In this document: piece after piece, positions 1 to 6,559 of the stretch
How the letters are laid out: each line of letters opens with the position of its first letter
Numbering within the stretch: position 1 is the first letter of the stretch
Source: a virus
Virus record (IMG/VR): IMGVR_UViG_3300042400_001417
Coordinates: 1 to 22,470 of that record
Strand: one strand, 5' to 3'
DNA length: 22,470 bases
The notes under the pieces: model-generated
Seen by the model: the letters and a program-made list of their open reading frames with translations, nothing else
What the model was told of the DNA's origin: nothing
The model's database searches: none
Made by a program: the position numbers and the translations under genes

Positions 1-228
1 CTGGGTGCCTAAAACTGATAACTTTTGCTTGATTTGAACTACATCTGAATCAATTGATGCAATTTCAACTGAAACTTCGTCCTGTCCCTCAACATAATTG
101 ATTGAACGCAAAAAATCCTGAACCGCTGACGCGATTAAGTTAACGTTAAAATTTGTAAACTCGACAATAGAGGTAAGGCTTGTATTTGATAACTGCTTTA
201 CGCCTGAAAGTTTGACCTGAACTGCCAT
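1..228 (-). CDS. N-terminal part of an unknown, possibly fibre-like virion protein (3' end outside window)
   Basis: The first 76 residues are visible; the frame is open to the window edge. The ATG start at 228-226 is supported by a GAGG three bases upstream (232-235) and by a late-promoter-like GATAAATAAT at 260-251. I do not recognise the protein. Residues 26-43 (N26-F-N28, L31, V36-Q-D38, S42-I43) match the spacing of a segment at residues 27-44 of the 328-aa protein encoded at 18397-17411 (N27-A-N29, L32, V37-Q-D39, S43-I44). That suggests a shared N-terminal docking or trimerisation segment. The visible end (about residues 55-72) is heptad-like and could begin a coiled coil. Its place at the end of a run of virion genes makes a structural role likely, but this is inference from context. 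Confidence 0.6.
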   Translation of the reverse strand, partial: MAVQVKLSGVKQLSNTSLTSIVEFTNFNVNLIASAVQDFLRSINYVEGQDEVSVEIASIDSDVVQIKQKLSVLGTQ

Positions 229-231
229 GTG

Positions 232-235
232 CCTC
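232..235 (-). promoter_or_regulatory. Ribosome binding site GAGG for the gene starting at 228
   Basis: GAGG on the minus strand lies three bases before the ATG. The spacing is short, but it is one of only two clear Shine-Dalgarno-like sequences in the window and supports the start at 228. Confidence 0.45.
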
Positions 236-250
236 GGATTTTTGCTTTTG

Positions 251-260
251 ATTATTTATC
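251..260 (-). promoter_or_regulatory. Late-promoter-like box GATAAATAAT
   Basis: This matches the NATAAATA late-promoter core of T4-type phages (T4 consensus TATAAATA). It lies in the 58-base gap before the gene starting at 228, with 22 bases between the box and the ATG. That gives a leader of roughly 15-17 bases if transcription starts about six bases past the box, as in T4. Confidence 0.65.
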
Positions 261-286
261 AGTAATGAAACCTATTTTACTAGACT

Positions 287-1630
287 TCACTCTTTTGCCC
301 TAACGCTAGTAGAGTCATCAACAACAAATTCCGTTTTTGAGTCAGCTATTGAATTATAAGATAGCGTACCCGACCGAACAATACATTCTTTTAGTTCTGC
401 AAAAATTGGGTGTTCTGGCTTAATATCTAAATATGAACCAGCAATTAAATTAACTCCGTCTCGCTGGAATGAACAATTTTTGAGCAGCGAATGACGAATT
501 TCATTATTTGTGTGAATTACGCTCTCACTAATTAGCGAAGATTTTACACGGCAACCGTATAGTAAACAGTTTGAAACCTCGCCTTCAATTACACAATTGA
601 ATAGATCAACTCCTGAGATACCAAAACCCTCTTTCAGTTTAGCATCCTTTATTTGAATTCGCTTCGTTGCTGTATCATAGTTAACAACACCGGATTTTAG
701 ATTGCCGAAAGCAATCATATCGAATAGAGCATCCTTTAGATTTGCAAAGTTCGACTCGACTATTGGCTGATCTGCCCGCAAGTCAACATACAAACTAATG
801 TTTGGATATGCAGTTCTTAGATTCTGTGGGCTCTTTACTGCAAGCAGAGTTGCCTTTTGTTTTTCTAGAATCTTAGAGATTTGTTGTTTTTCAGTTAACG
901 AATAGTCTGAATTATTTTCCAGAACAGTATGAGTTAATTCAGTTAAGTAGTTAATAAGCTCAATCGCTTGACTCTTTTTATTTTGATAGTCGGTGCCGCC
1001 AGCATATCTAATTTCAAGATAACTTTCAGCCAATTTTGAAAAATTAAGACCAAAATATTTGGATTGAGGCACGTTAAATTGAGTTGGATCAGGTTTAACA
1101 TGTAGTGCAGTTTCGGCAATGAATCTATTTTTTGGATAGATGAAATTTACTGAACCTTTATAGGGCTTTTGAGTCTTATTTAGCGCACTTGGCCACAGAT
1201 CGTAAATCTTAGCTTCATCCAAATTCAAAATAAACTTAAGTACATTTAGATTCTCTAATGAAACTGGTAGGTTTGCGGTTTTCTTATCAAAAGATAAGTT
1301 GATGTGTAGTCCGCAACGATCGCTAGTAAAACCATTTTCCGCAATAACGTTCATTGATCTAAATAGTACGTTAACTGCCTCTGCATACGGCAATGGTGCT
1401 GTCACAAATTCATGCATTTTAAAACCTCCAGAGAAATCTGCCTCCAGTTTAAATTGTGACTCAGTAACTGGCGTGCCAGATTTATAGGAATTTGACCAGA
1501 CTACTTGACGACCTAGGGCTTTTTCAAATATTGCTGCTAGGTTCTCACGGCTAACTGGTGAAAAGAATTCAAACTCAAATCCCAGATTTGCGTTTTCAAA
1601 AATGTGTCTTTTAGATAGGTCGTTATACAT
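287..1630 (-). CDS. Amidoligase-like (GS-fold COOH-NH2 ligase) protein with C-terminal beta-helix-like region
   Basis: The 447-residue product carries, in order, the landmarks of the Amidoligase_2 family (glutamine-synthetase-like fold, ATP-dependent carboxyl-amine ligation). They are an acidic first strand G17-F-E19-F-E21, an L62-E-A-D65-F-S67 strand, H73-E74-F-V-T-A-P79, C106-G-L-H109-I-N111, Y192-F-G-L-N196-F and L205-E206-I-R208-Y. The metal- and ATP-binding Glu and His positions therefore look kept, although the usual second histidine of GxHxH is Asn here. Residues 217-310 are mainly helical. Residues about 325-400 have short hydrophobic repeats (CVIEGEV, CLLYGCRV, SLISESVI, SLLKNCSF), as in hexapeptide or other beta-helices. 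There is no signal peptide or membrane segment. It follows the 682-aa gene by nine bases and has a late-type box that ends six bases before the ATG; no SD is visible. The substrate is unknown. Modification of a virion protein, or of host wall peptides, is inference. The family call is from motif recognition only. Confidence 0.62.
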   Translation of the reverse strand: MYNDLSKRHIFENANLGFEFEFFSPVSRENLAAIFEKALGRQVVWSNSYKSGTPVTESQFKLEADFSGGFKMHEFVTAPLPYAEAVNVLFRSMNVIAENGFTSDRCGLHINLSFDKKTANLPVSLENLNVLKFILNLDEAKIYDLWPSALNKTQKPYKGSVNFIYPKNRFIAETALHVKPDPTQFNVPQSKYFGLNFSKLAESYLEIRYAGGTDYQNKKSQAIELINYLTELTHTVLENNSDYSLTEKQQISKILEKQKATLLAVKSPQNLRTAYPNISLYVDLRADQPIVESNFANLKDALFDMIAFGNLKSGVVNYDTATKRIQIKDAKLKEGFGISGVDLFNCVIEGEVSNCLLYGCRVKSSLISESVIHTNNEIRHSLLKNCSFQRDGVNLIAGSYLDIKPEHPIFAELKECIVRSGTLSYNSIADSKTEFVVDDSTSVRAKE

Positions 1631-1636
1631 ATTAGA

Positions 1637-1644
1637 TATTTATC
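1637..1644 (-). promoter_or_regulatory. Late-promoter-like box GATAAATA overlapping an upstream stop codon
   Basis: GATAAATA on the minus strand includes the TAA stop (1642-1640) of the 682-aa gene and ends six bases before the amidoligase-like ATG at 1630. If it is used with T4-like geometry, transcription would begin about one base before the ATG, giving an almost leaderless mRNA. It could equally be chance in an AT-rich junction, with translation by reinitiation from the upstream gene. Confidence 0.4.
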
Positions 1645-3688
1645 GATTTATTGCAATGAAAGGTACATTCAATTGAGGCTTAGCATTATCAACGATTGCT
1701 ACAATCGACTCGTCTCTGATCCAAAGTTGACTTAAGACATAATCATGATCCTCTTCCTGAACCATAGTTTTAAATAGTCGAATATTTGCAATTGAATAAT
1801 CTCCAGCCATTAATGAATAGTTTGACAGTGACGATGCTAATGGGGTAGCTAGTGGCACAAAGTTTGTATAGTCCTTAATTAACTTATTGAGATTCTTAAC
1901 ATTCGCTGGATCCTGTTGAAATGAATATCTAGTGACTCCGACTTGAGAAAACTCATTTGAAATTGGAATGACTAGGGCATACCAAGTATCCCTAGCAACT
2001 GGCCCGGTTTCAAAATTGATCACTGTCGAATTAACGGTTATTACCAAACGCAGCTTGTCCGTTCCAGAATCGTTCCAGATGACGCCTGAGACCGCTAATC
2101 CGTTATTGTTAGTGTTATCTTTAGTTCTGATAATGGGTGAATCTGTAAAGCTCTGATTAAACTTAACTAATGCAGTAAACGTCATATTTGAGTACTGTGT
2201 TAAGTCCTGCTTTTCTTTATAGATTACAGCGGTTTCGGACTTCTTGATCTTTAATTGACCGCCATCCAGTGTTAGATTTTTTCTAACAGTCGAGCCTAGT
2301 GCCTTATAGCCTTCAACTAGTACGTATCGACCAGATGCTGTAAATGAGTCCTTTGGTCCATTTAGTTTAACTGAAGTTGATCCCCCGGTGTAATAGTTTG
2401 TGTCGCCAACATTCAGTCTGCCGCCTAGCCAATCCAAAAAGACTTCGCTCTCTTCGTATGCATAAAAAGCATTTGGTGTATCTGGACTTAAGTACTGATC
2501 AGTCTTGGTATTTGTTGTGCTAGGCGTATATGCCTGTAAGGTTGGCAAAATACTGGATAAATCGTAATAGTGCTCGATTAACGGCGCATAATTATACGTG
2601 ATGTCCAAGATTTTGGATCTTAAGTTTGGGTGGATTTTTTCACGAACTTCGTCAAATCTTTTGGAAATAGTCGAATATTGTTGTTTCATTAGTGCATCTT
2701 CAGTTTGCACCTTTGCCTCTGCTCCAAACAATTCATCAGTTGTCATGATGACATTATCTAATGACGCTTTAATTCCGGTGTCTTCAATTAGCATATCGAT
2801 ATTTGGATGAAACTTCGTTAGCTGTACTTTCCAGTAAATAGGTTCCATCATAAACCCACGGTGTAGATACGAACCTTGAATTTCATACATACGATTAGTT
2901 AATGGAAAATAGAGATAATCTCTTTTTCGAGGTTGTGAGTCAACGCCAAAGATTGATTGAAAGTAAGTATGGTCAATATGAATTTCAAATGGAATCTCAA
3001 AGTCAACACCAAATTCGTTAAAAACTGGTTTTGAATCCGGAAAAATATTGTCCGGTACCATTACCTTAACGCACTTTCGATTTGTGGTTTTATAGAGTGT
3101 CCATTCTTTAAAGATGAAGTCGCCAGATTGACGATCAGGTTCAGTTTTAAAGTAGACCACCTCATGGCCGAATATCTTATTTGTTTGTAGACTTAGCTCT
3201 CTAGCAATACCGATTGCTGAATCAACTCCGTATGGATTAAAGCTTGCTTCTCGGTCAGCGATTATAACTGGACAGCCTTCTGCACTACAGCTAACCGAAC
3301 CATATGAAGTTTCAGGCACTGAAATAGAATCACTAGTTACAGTTAACTGGATTTCTTCAATTACGACAGGTTGCGCAAGCGCAGCATAGGTCGAATTATC
3401 ATAAGTATACTTAAATTCAAAATAAGTTGAAACTGAATCGTCCAGCACTACAGTATTGGAATTATCAAATGAAACCCAAAGCGACCAGTTTTGACCGTCC
3501 TTTGACCATCTAAACTGGCGGTTTAAATTGGTCAGCAAGTTACCGTTTAACTCTAAAAAATTGTTAAGACTGACGATTTGCACAACATTTGGCACAGGTT
3601 CAGTTAGCCTAAAAATTCGATAATTCTTGCTATAAGTGATCGAATTATTGGCGGTGTCTGTAACCAATTTAAAGAGTAAGTTCCGCAT
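1640..3688 (-). CDS. Virion structural protein with probable LamG-like jelly-roll C-terminal domain
   Basis: The 682-residue protein has no signal peptide or transmembrane helix. The N-terminal third is beta-rich and has a short Cys pair (SCSAEGC, about residues 132-140). A segment near residues 250-275 is rich in aromatic and charged residues (RDYLYFPLTNRMYEI). This kind of segment looks familiar from uncultured marine myovirus structural proteins, but I cannot give it a T4 gp number. Residues about 325-390 are helical. From about 490 to 640 the pattern (DLTQYSNMTFTALVKF, then strand pairs and DTWYALVIPI) resembles concanavalin/LamG jelly-roll domains that bind glycans in phage fibres. The ATG at 3688 lies 14 bases after a GATAAATAA box; the leader is A-rich without an SD. 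A baseplate- or fibre-associated role is inferred from its neighbours. Confidence 0.6.
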   Translation of the reverse strand: MRNLLFKLVTDTANNSITYSKNYRIFRLTEPVPNVVQIVSLNNFLELNGNLLTNLNRQFRWSKDGQNWSLWVSFDNSNTVVLDDSVSTYFEFKYTYDNSTYAALAQPVVIEEIQLTVTSDSISVPETSYGSVSCSAEGCPVIIADREASFNPYGVDSAIGIARELSLQTNKIFGHEVVYFKTEPDRQSGDFIFKEWTLYKTTNRKCVKVMVPDNIFPDSKPVFNEFGVDFEIPFEIHIDHTYFQSIFGVDSQPRKRDYLYFPLTNRMYEIQGSYLHRGFMMEPIYWKVQLTKFHPNIDMLIEDTGIKASLDNVIMTTDELFGAEAKVQTEDALMKQQYSTISKRFDEVREKIHPNLRSKILDITYNYAPLIEHYYDLSSILPTLQAYTPSTTNTKTDQYLSPDTPNAFYAYEESEVFLDWLGGRLNVGDTNYYTGGSTSVKLNGPKDSFTASGRYVLVEGYKALGSTVRKNLTLDGGQLKIKKSETAVIYKEKQDLTQYSNMTFTALVKFNQSFTDSPIIRTKDNTNNNGLAVSGVIWNDSGTDKLRLVITVNSTVINFETGPVARDTWYALVIPISNEFSQVGVTRYSFQQDPANVKNLNKLIKDYTNFVPLATPLASSLSNYSLMAGDYSIANIRLFKTMVQEEDHDYVLSQLWIRDESIVAIVDNAKPQLNVPFIAINR

Positions 3689-3703
3689 TAATCGTGCTTT
3701 TTG

Positions 3704-3712
3704 TTATTTATC
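3704..3712 (-). promoter_or_regulatory. Late-promoter-like box GATAAATAA for the 682-aa gene
   Basis: GATAAATAA on the minus strand is 14 bases from the ATG at 3688. It is one half of a divergent pair with the plus-strand box at 3739-3747. The two boxes are separated by 26 bases. Confidence 0.65.
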
Positions 3713-3737
3713 GCAGCTTTATTCGAATTGCAGCTTT
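3713..3737. repeat. Direct repeat GCAGCTTT x2 around palindrome ATTCGAAT between divergent promoters
   Basis: GCAGCTTT occurs at 3713-3720 and 3730-3737 (17-base period). The palindrome ATTCGAAT at 3721-3728 sits between the copies. The array fills the space between two outward-facing late-type boxes, so it could be a control site, or a duplicated promoter edge. No protein partner can be named. Confidence 0.4.
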
Positions 3738-3738
3738 G

Positions 3739-3747
3739 AATAAATAA
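3739..3747 (+). promoter_or_regulatory. Late-promoter-like box AATAAATAA for the plus-strand gene
   Basis: AATAAATAA lies 20 bases before the ATG at 3768 and is the only such box found on the plus strand. It gives the lone plus-strand gene its own late expression signal. Confidence 0.55.
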
Positions 3748-3759
3748 TAAAAAAGACCG

Positions 3760-3767
3760 GGGTACCC
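3760..3767. promoter_or_regulatory. GC-rich palindrome GGGTACCC directly before a start codon
   Basis: A perfect 8-base palindrome within ACCGGGGTACCC abuts the ATG at 3768. It is unusually GC-rich for this genome. It may act as a weak SD (GGGG at 3759-3762), as part of a translational operator, or be chance. Confidence 0.25.
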
Positions 3768-4562
3768 ATGAGACCACTTAACCCCAAACTGGTGCTTGAT
3801 CCGCTATGGTTGTGTCAGGCAAATTATGTAGACCTGGAGTACTACACTTATGTGCTATTGGATGCTCAACAAAAGTATCTTAAGAATCTAGAATTAGACT
3901 TTAGTAACTTTTATGAGATTGCATTTCATTATTTTAATCTAAATACAGTATTGGCTGATAAAAAGCTGTACAACTCAAGCTTGGAGACAATTAATAGCGA
4001 CCGAAACCTGCTTGAAATAGTGAATTCTCTTGCAAAAAGAGATGAGTCTGGTGAAAGTTCAAAGATTATAACTAGAGCATCGGAGATCTTGGGTCAAACT
4101 CTAAAGATTTATCTAGAAAGACAGACTTCAGTATTAAAGAACATGCATTTTTACTTTAATAATGCAAAGTTACATAAAGAAACTAAAATCTATATTGTCT
4201 GTCGCAGTACTCGAACTGACGAATACGATATTATCAAACTTAACTTGGCAAGCAAAAGACCACTTGCGTGTTCGCTAATTAAGTATGCTTCAGTTAAATT
4301 GCCTGATCTAAAGGAAAACGAGTTCAGGGCTAGGTTACTTGAAGTCAAGCCAAACCTGGTCGACTTTTTACCTGAGAAGAATGTGATTGTTTGCACATAT
4401 GACGACTTGGTACACGAACATGATGCGATCTTTTTAACAAAAGACCTAATCATTCTAAACAGATTAGTTAATAATCGCGGAAGTTTTGATTCAAATGCGA
4501 TCCTAGATGCCTATCGCTTGCTTGAAAAGAAGAAAGCTATTCCTTTTAAATTAAAGGTTTAA
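3768..4562 (+). CDS. Conserved-looking hypothetical protein, the only gene on the plus strand
   Basis: The 264-residue soluble protein has no signal peptide or membrane helix. Residues 1-135 are mostly helical and begin with a proline/aromatic segment (LDPLWLCQANYVDLEYYTYV, residues 10-29). Residues about 138-235 look alpha/beta, with strands such as KIYIVCRS and KNVIVCTYDDL. The end is helical and basic (EKKKAIPFKLKV). I do not recognise the family and see no catalytic motif. It starts after its own late-type box (3739-3747). Its TAA (4560-4562) overlaps the TAA of the convergent fibre gene (4561-4559), so nothing separates the two. Late timing suggests a virion component, an assembly factor or a lysis-time function. 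The reversed orientation inside a virion operon suggests a later insertion or an inversion. Confidence 0.7.
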   Translation: MRPLNPKLVLDPLWLCQANYVDLEYYTYVLLDAQQKYLKNLELDFSNFYEIAFHYFNLNTVLADKKLYNSSLETINSDRNLLEIVNSLAKRDESGESSKIITRASEILGQTLKIYLERQTSVLKNMHFYFNNAKLHKETKIYIVCRSTRTDEYDIIKLNLASKRPLACSLIKYASVKLPDLKENEFRARLLEVKPNLVDFLPEKNVIVCTYDDLVHEHDAIFLTKDLIILNRLVNNRGSFDSNAILDAYRLLEKKKAIPFKLKV

Positions 4563-6559
4563 TCTGGTGTGGCAGTAGTAGTAAGCTCTTGAACTGTCTC
4601 TTCGCCATTCGAACATGCGCCAGATTCAAGAATCCAACCTGAACCATAGATTCGAGTTGATACGTTGAGAGTTGGGTTTCCAGGTAATGTGCATAAAAAA
4701 TCATGAGGTTGTACTCGGCTAACATCTGATGATATCCGATCAGAGGCTGGATTCATAGACATATAACGATTACCTAATAACTCAATTCTAGGAGATGATG
4801 GAGTTGAACCTTGACAATAATATCGACCGAATGTTGTTCCAGGCGCAATCGGTTCAAGGTTAATAGTAGACGAAGACTGGCCAGTATTTACTTGAGCATA
4901 CAAAGGAGTCTCACGTAATGAAGGTCTAGTTGCAATAACTGCTCTAACTTTTACATCGAAGATAGCTGCAACGTCTGAGGCAAAGTTTGGCATTCCAGAA
5001 ATTCGCATTCCATAGAGTTCAGCACCATACGACGCTACGTTAATATCAGTAAAGCCTAAGTCTAATGGAGTTTGGCCGATTTGACCTTCGATCGGAAATG
5101 AAACTCCAGAGTCTAGCGTGAACTTAACGTCTATTACGAATGTAACGAATACGTATTTACCGATTTTTACATAACGACCTGCGGCATTTGACGTTTGATA
5201 GTTATTGCCACTATTGTTGTCTGCTCCATATACCATAGCAGTAGCAGTTTCAATAACTGGCACCCAAGTACCCTCTTCATAATCATCTAGTGTATTTGGA
5301 TCAGCGCTTGCTACTTGAGTAGCTGGGAACGGTAGACCTTGTGAGAGTCTATCGTTTTTAACTTTAACTGCTGAGCCTAGGCTAATTTCCTTAGCTGGAT
5401 CGTCTACGCTAATAGTTAGATTACCGCTAGCTAAGTTAAAATTAGCATGGTTAACTTTTAAGGCCGTAATGTTCGATGAAGTCTTTAAATTTACTTGAGC
5501 CGCTGTTGCGTTATCAAAGCCTAATGCCATGTGCATGGTGCCAGCTTTTGATAAGATTAGACCGTCTGTTGTTAAACTAGCAGAAGGTAGTCTATCCGAT
5601 AGAACTGGAGAAGTGGTTAATCCAAGTTGAATTATCTGACTAACTGTTGGAGTTCTCTTATTGACGGATAGTAGAATTTCTCCGTTAAGCGAATTTACAC
5701 TAGACGTTGCACCAGATAAGTCTAATTCTGCTCGATTGTATAGAGATCCTTCCAATGAACCGGCTGCAACTCTGTACTTTTTAATCTTTAGGTTTTGTTC
5801 AGTTGGAGTTAACACATACTGCTCAGTATCACCGCCAACTGTTACTGCAAGTTCGTCGACTGACCCGATTTCTAATTGATGTCTCCATCCTGTTAAACTG
5901 CTTGGTAAAAATGCATAAATCTTAGCGATTGCGCTATAATCAAACACATCATCCGATTCTGCGCTATTTTCAACTAAACTTCCTGCCTGGATCTTCCAAG
6001 TTTTTAACTCATCGAAATTTGATAGAACTAATTGTGTATTATTTGGAACGGTTCCAGTATAATACATTGGGTGAGTACTTGCCAATCCTGAATTGGTCGC
6101 ATCAATGCCATTAGTTCTTAAGAATTTTGAGTGTTTTGAATCTGAATCTCCGCCGCCTACTCCAAGTTGAAATACTTTATACGTATCTTGTAGTGATTGA
6201 GAAGTAAGTAATGATTGGAAATCGACAACTTCTTCCCAGACTCCGCTGGTAGTAGTACCCTTTACAAAGATTTCTTTAGTATTAATAAAGATGTCTCCGT
6301 TTTCTGAATTTGGCGCAAGACCTGGTAATGCTATTGGAGAATCAATAGTTAAAGTTGAATAAACTTTAGCGCCTCTAGCACCAGTTGAGCCGACTGGACC
6401 AGCTGGACCGATTGGGCCCTGTAGACCAGTTAAGCCGATTGGGCCAGCTTCTCCCAAGCCTAATGTAAGAAGTTGATTAAAATTGAAGTTAATCTTTTGA
6501 GTTAGATTAGCCTGACTATCTGATGAAAAAACTTCTTGTAAGTTAACCGATACTGACAT
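4559..6559 (-). CDS. Tail fibre/whisker-like protein with collagen-like repeat and LDDYEEGTW domain
   Basis: The 666-residue protein begins with a short N-terminal segment (residues 1-33, N26-F-N28..L31). Ten uninterrupted Gly-X-Y triplets (residues 36-65) should form a collagen-like trimeric stalk, as in many phage fibres. Residues 70-420 are beta-rich and Ser/Thr/Asn-rich. Residues 424-432 (LDDYEEGTW) open a domain found in many marine phage tail-fibre-type proteins, followed by typical GRYVKIGKYVF strands (about 459-470). The last 130 residues, with a few Cys, are probably the receptor-contact tip. The ATG overlaps the stop of the 1682-aa gene (TAATG), so translation is probably coupled. 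A RATAAATAA match 90 bases upstream, inside that gene, could provide separate transcription. A trimeric host-recognition or whisker-type fibre is the best reading; which fibre it is cannot be told. Confidence 0.75.
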   Translation of the reverse strand: MSVSVNLQEVFSSDSQANLTQKINFNFNQLLTLGLGEAGPIGLTGLQGPIGPAGPVGSTGARGAKVYSTLTIDSPIALPGLAPNSENGDIFINTKEIFVKGTTTSGVWEEVVDFQSLLTSQSLQDTYKVFQLGVGGGDSDSKHSKFLRTNGIDATNSGLASTHPMYYTGTVPNNTQLVLSNFDELKTWKIQAGSLVENSAESDDVFDYSAIAKIYAFLPSSLTGWRHQLEIGSVDELAVTVGGDTEQYVLTPTEQNLKIKKYRVAAGSLEGSLYNRAELDLSGATSSVNSLNGEILLSVNKRTPTVSQIIQLGLTTSPVLSDRLPSASLTTDGLILSKAGTMHMALGFDNATAAQVNLKTSSNITALKVNHANFNLASGNLTISVDDPAKEISLGSAVKVKNDRLSQGLPFPATQVASADPNTLDDYEEGTWVPVIETATAMVYGADNNSGNNYQTSNAAGRYVKIGKYVFVTFVIDVKFTLDSGVSFPIEGQIGQTPLDLGFTDINVASYGAELYGMRISGMPNFASDVAAIFDVKVRAVIATRPSLRETPLYAQVNTGQSSSTINLEPIAPGTTFGRYYCQGSTPSSPRIELLGNRYMSMNPASDRISSDVSRVQPHDFLCTLPGNPTLNVSTRIYGSGWILESGACSNGEETVQELTTTATPD
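6365..6454 (-). repeat. Collagen-like Gly-X-Y repeat, ten triplets
   Basis: This stretch codes for residues 36-65 of the fibre gene: GEA GPI GLT GLQ then GPI GPA GPV GST GAR GAK. It is unbroken and proline-rich at X. Such short collagen segments trimerise phage fibres. Confidence 0.9.
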
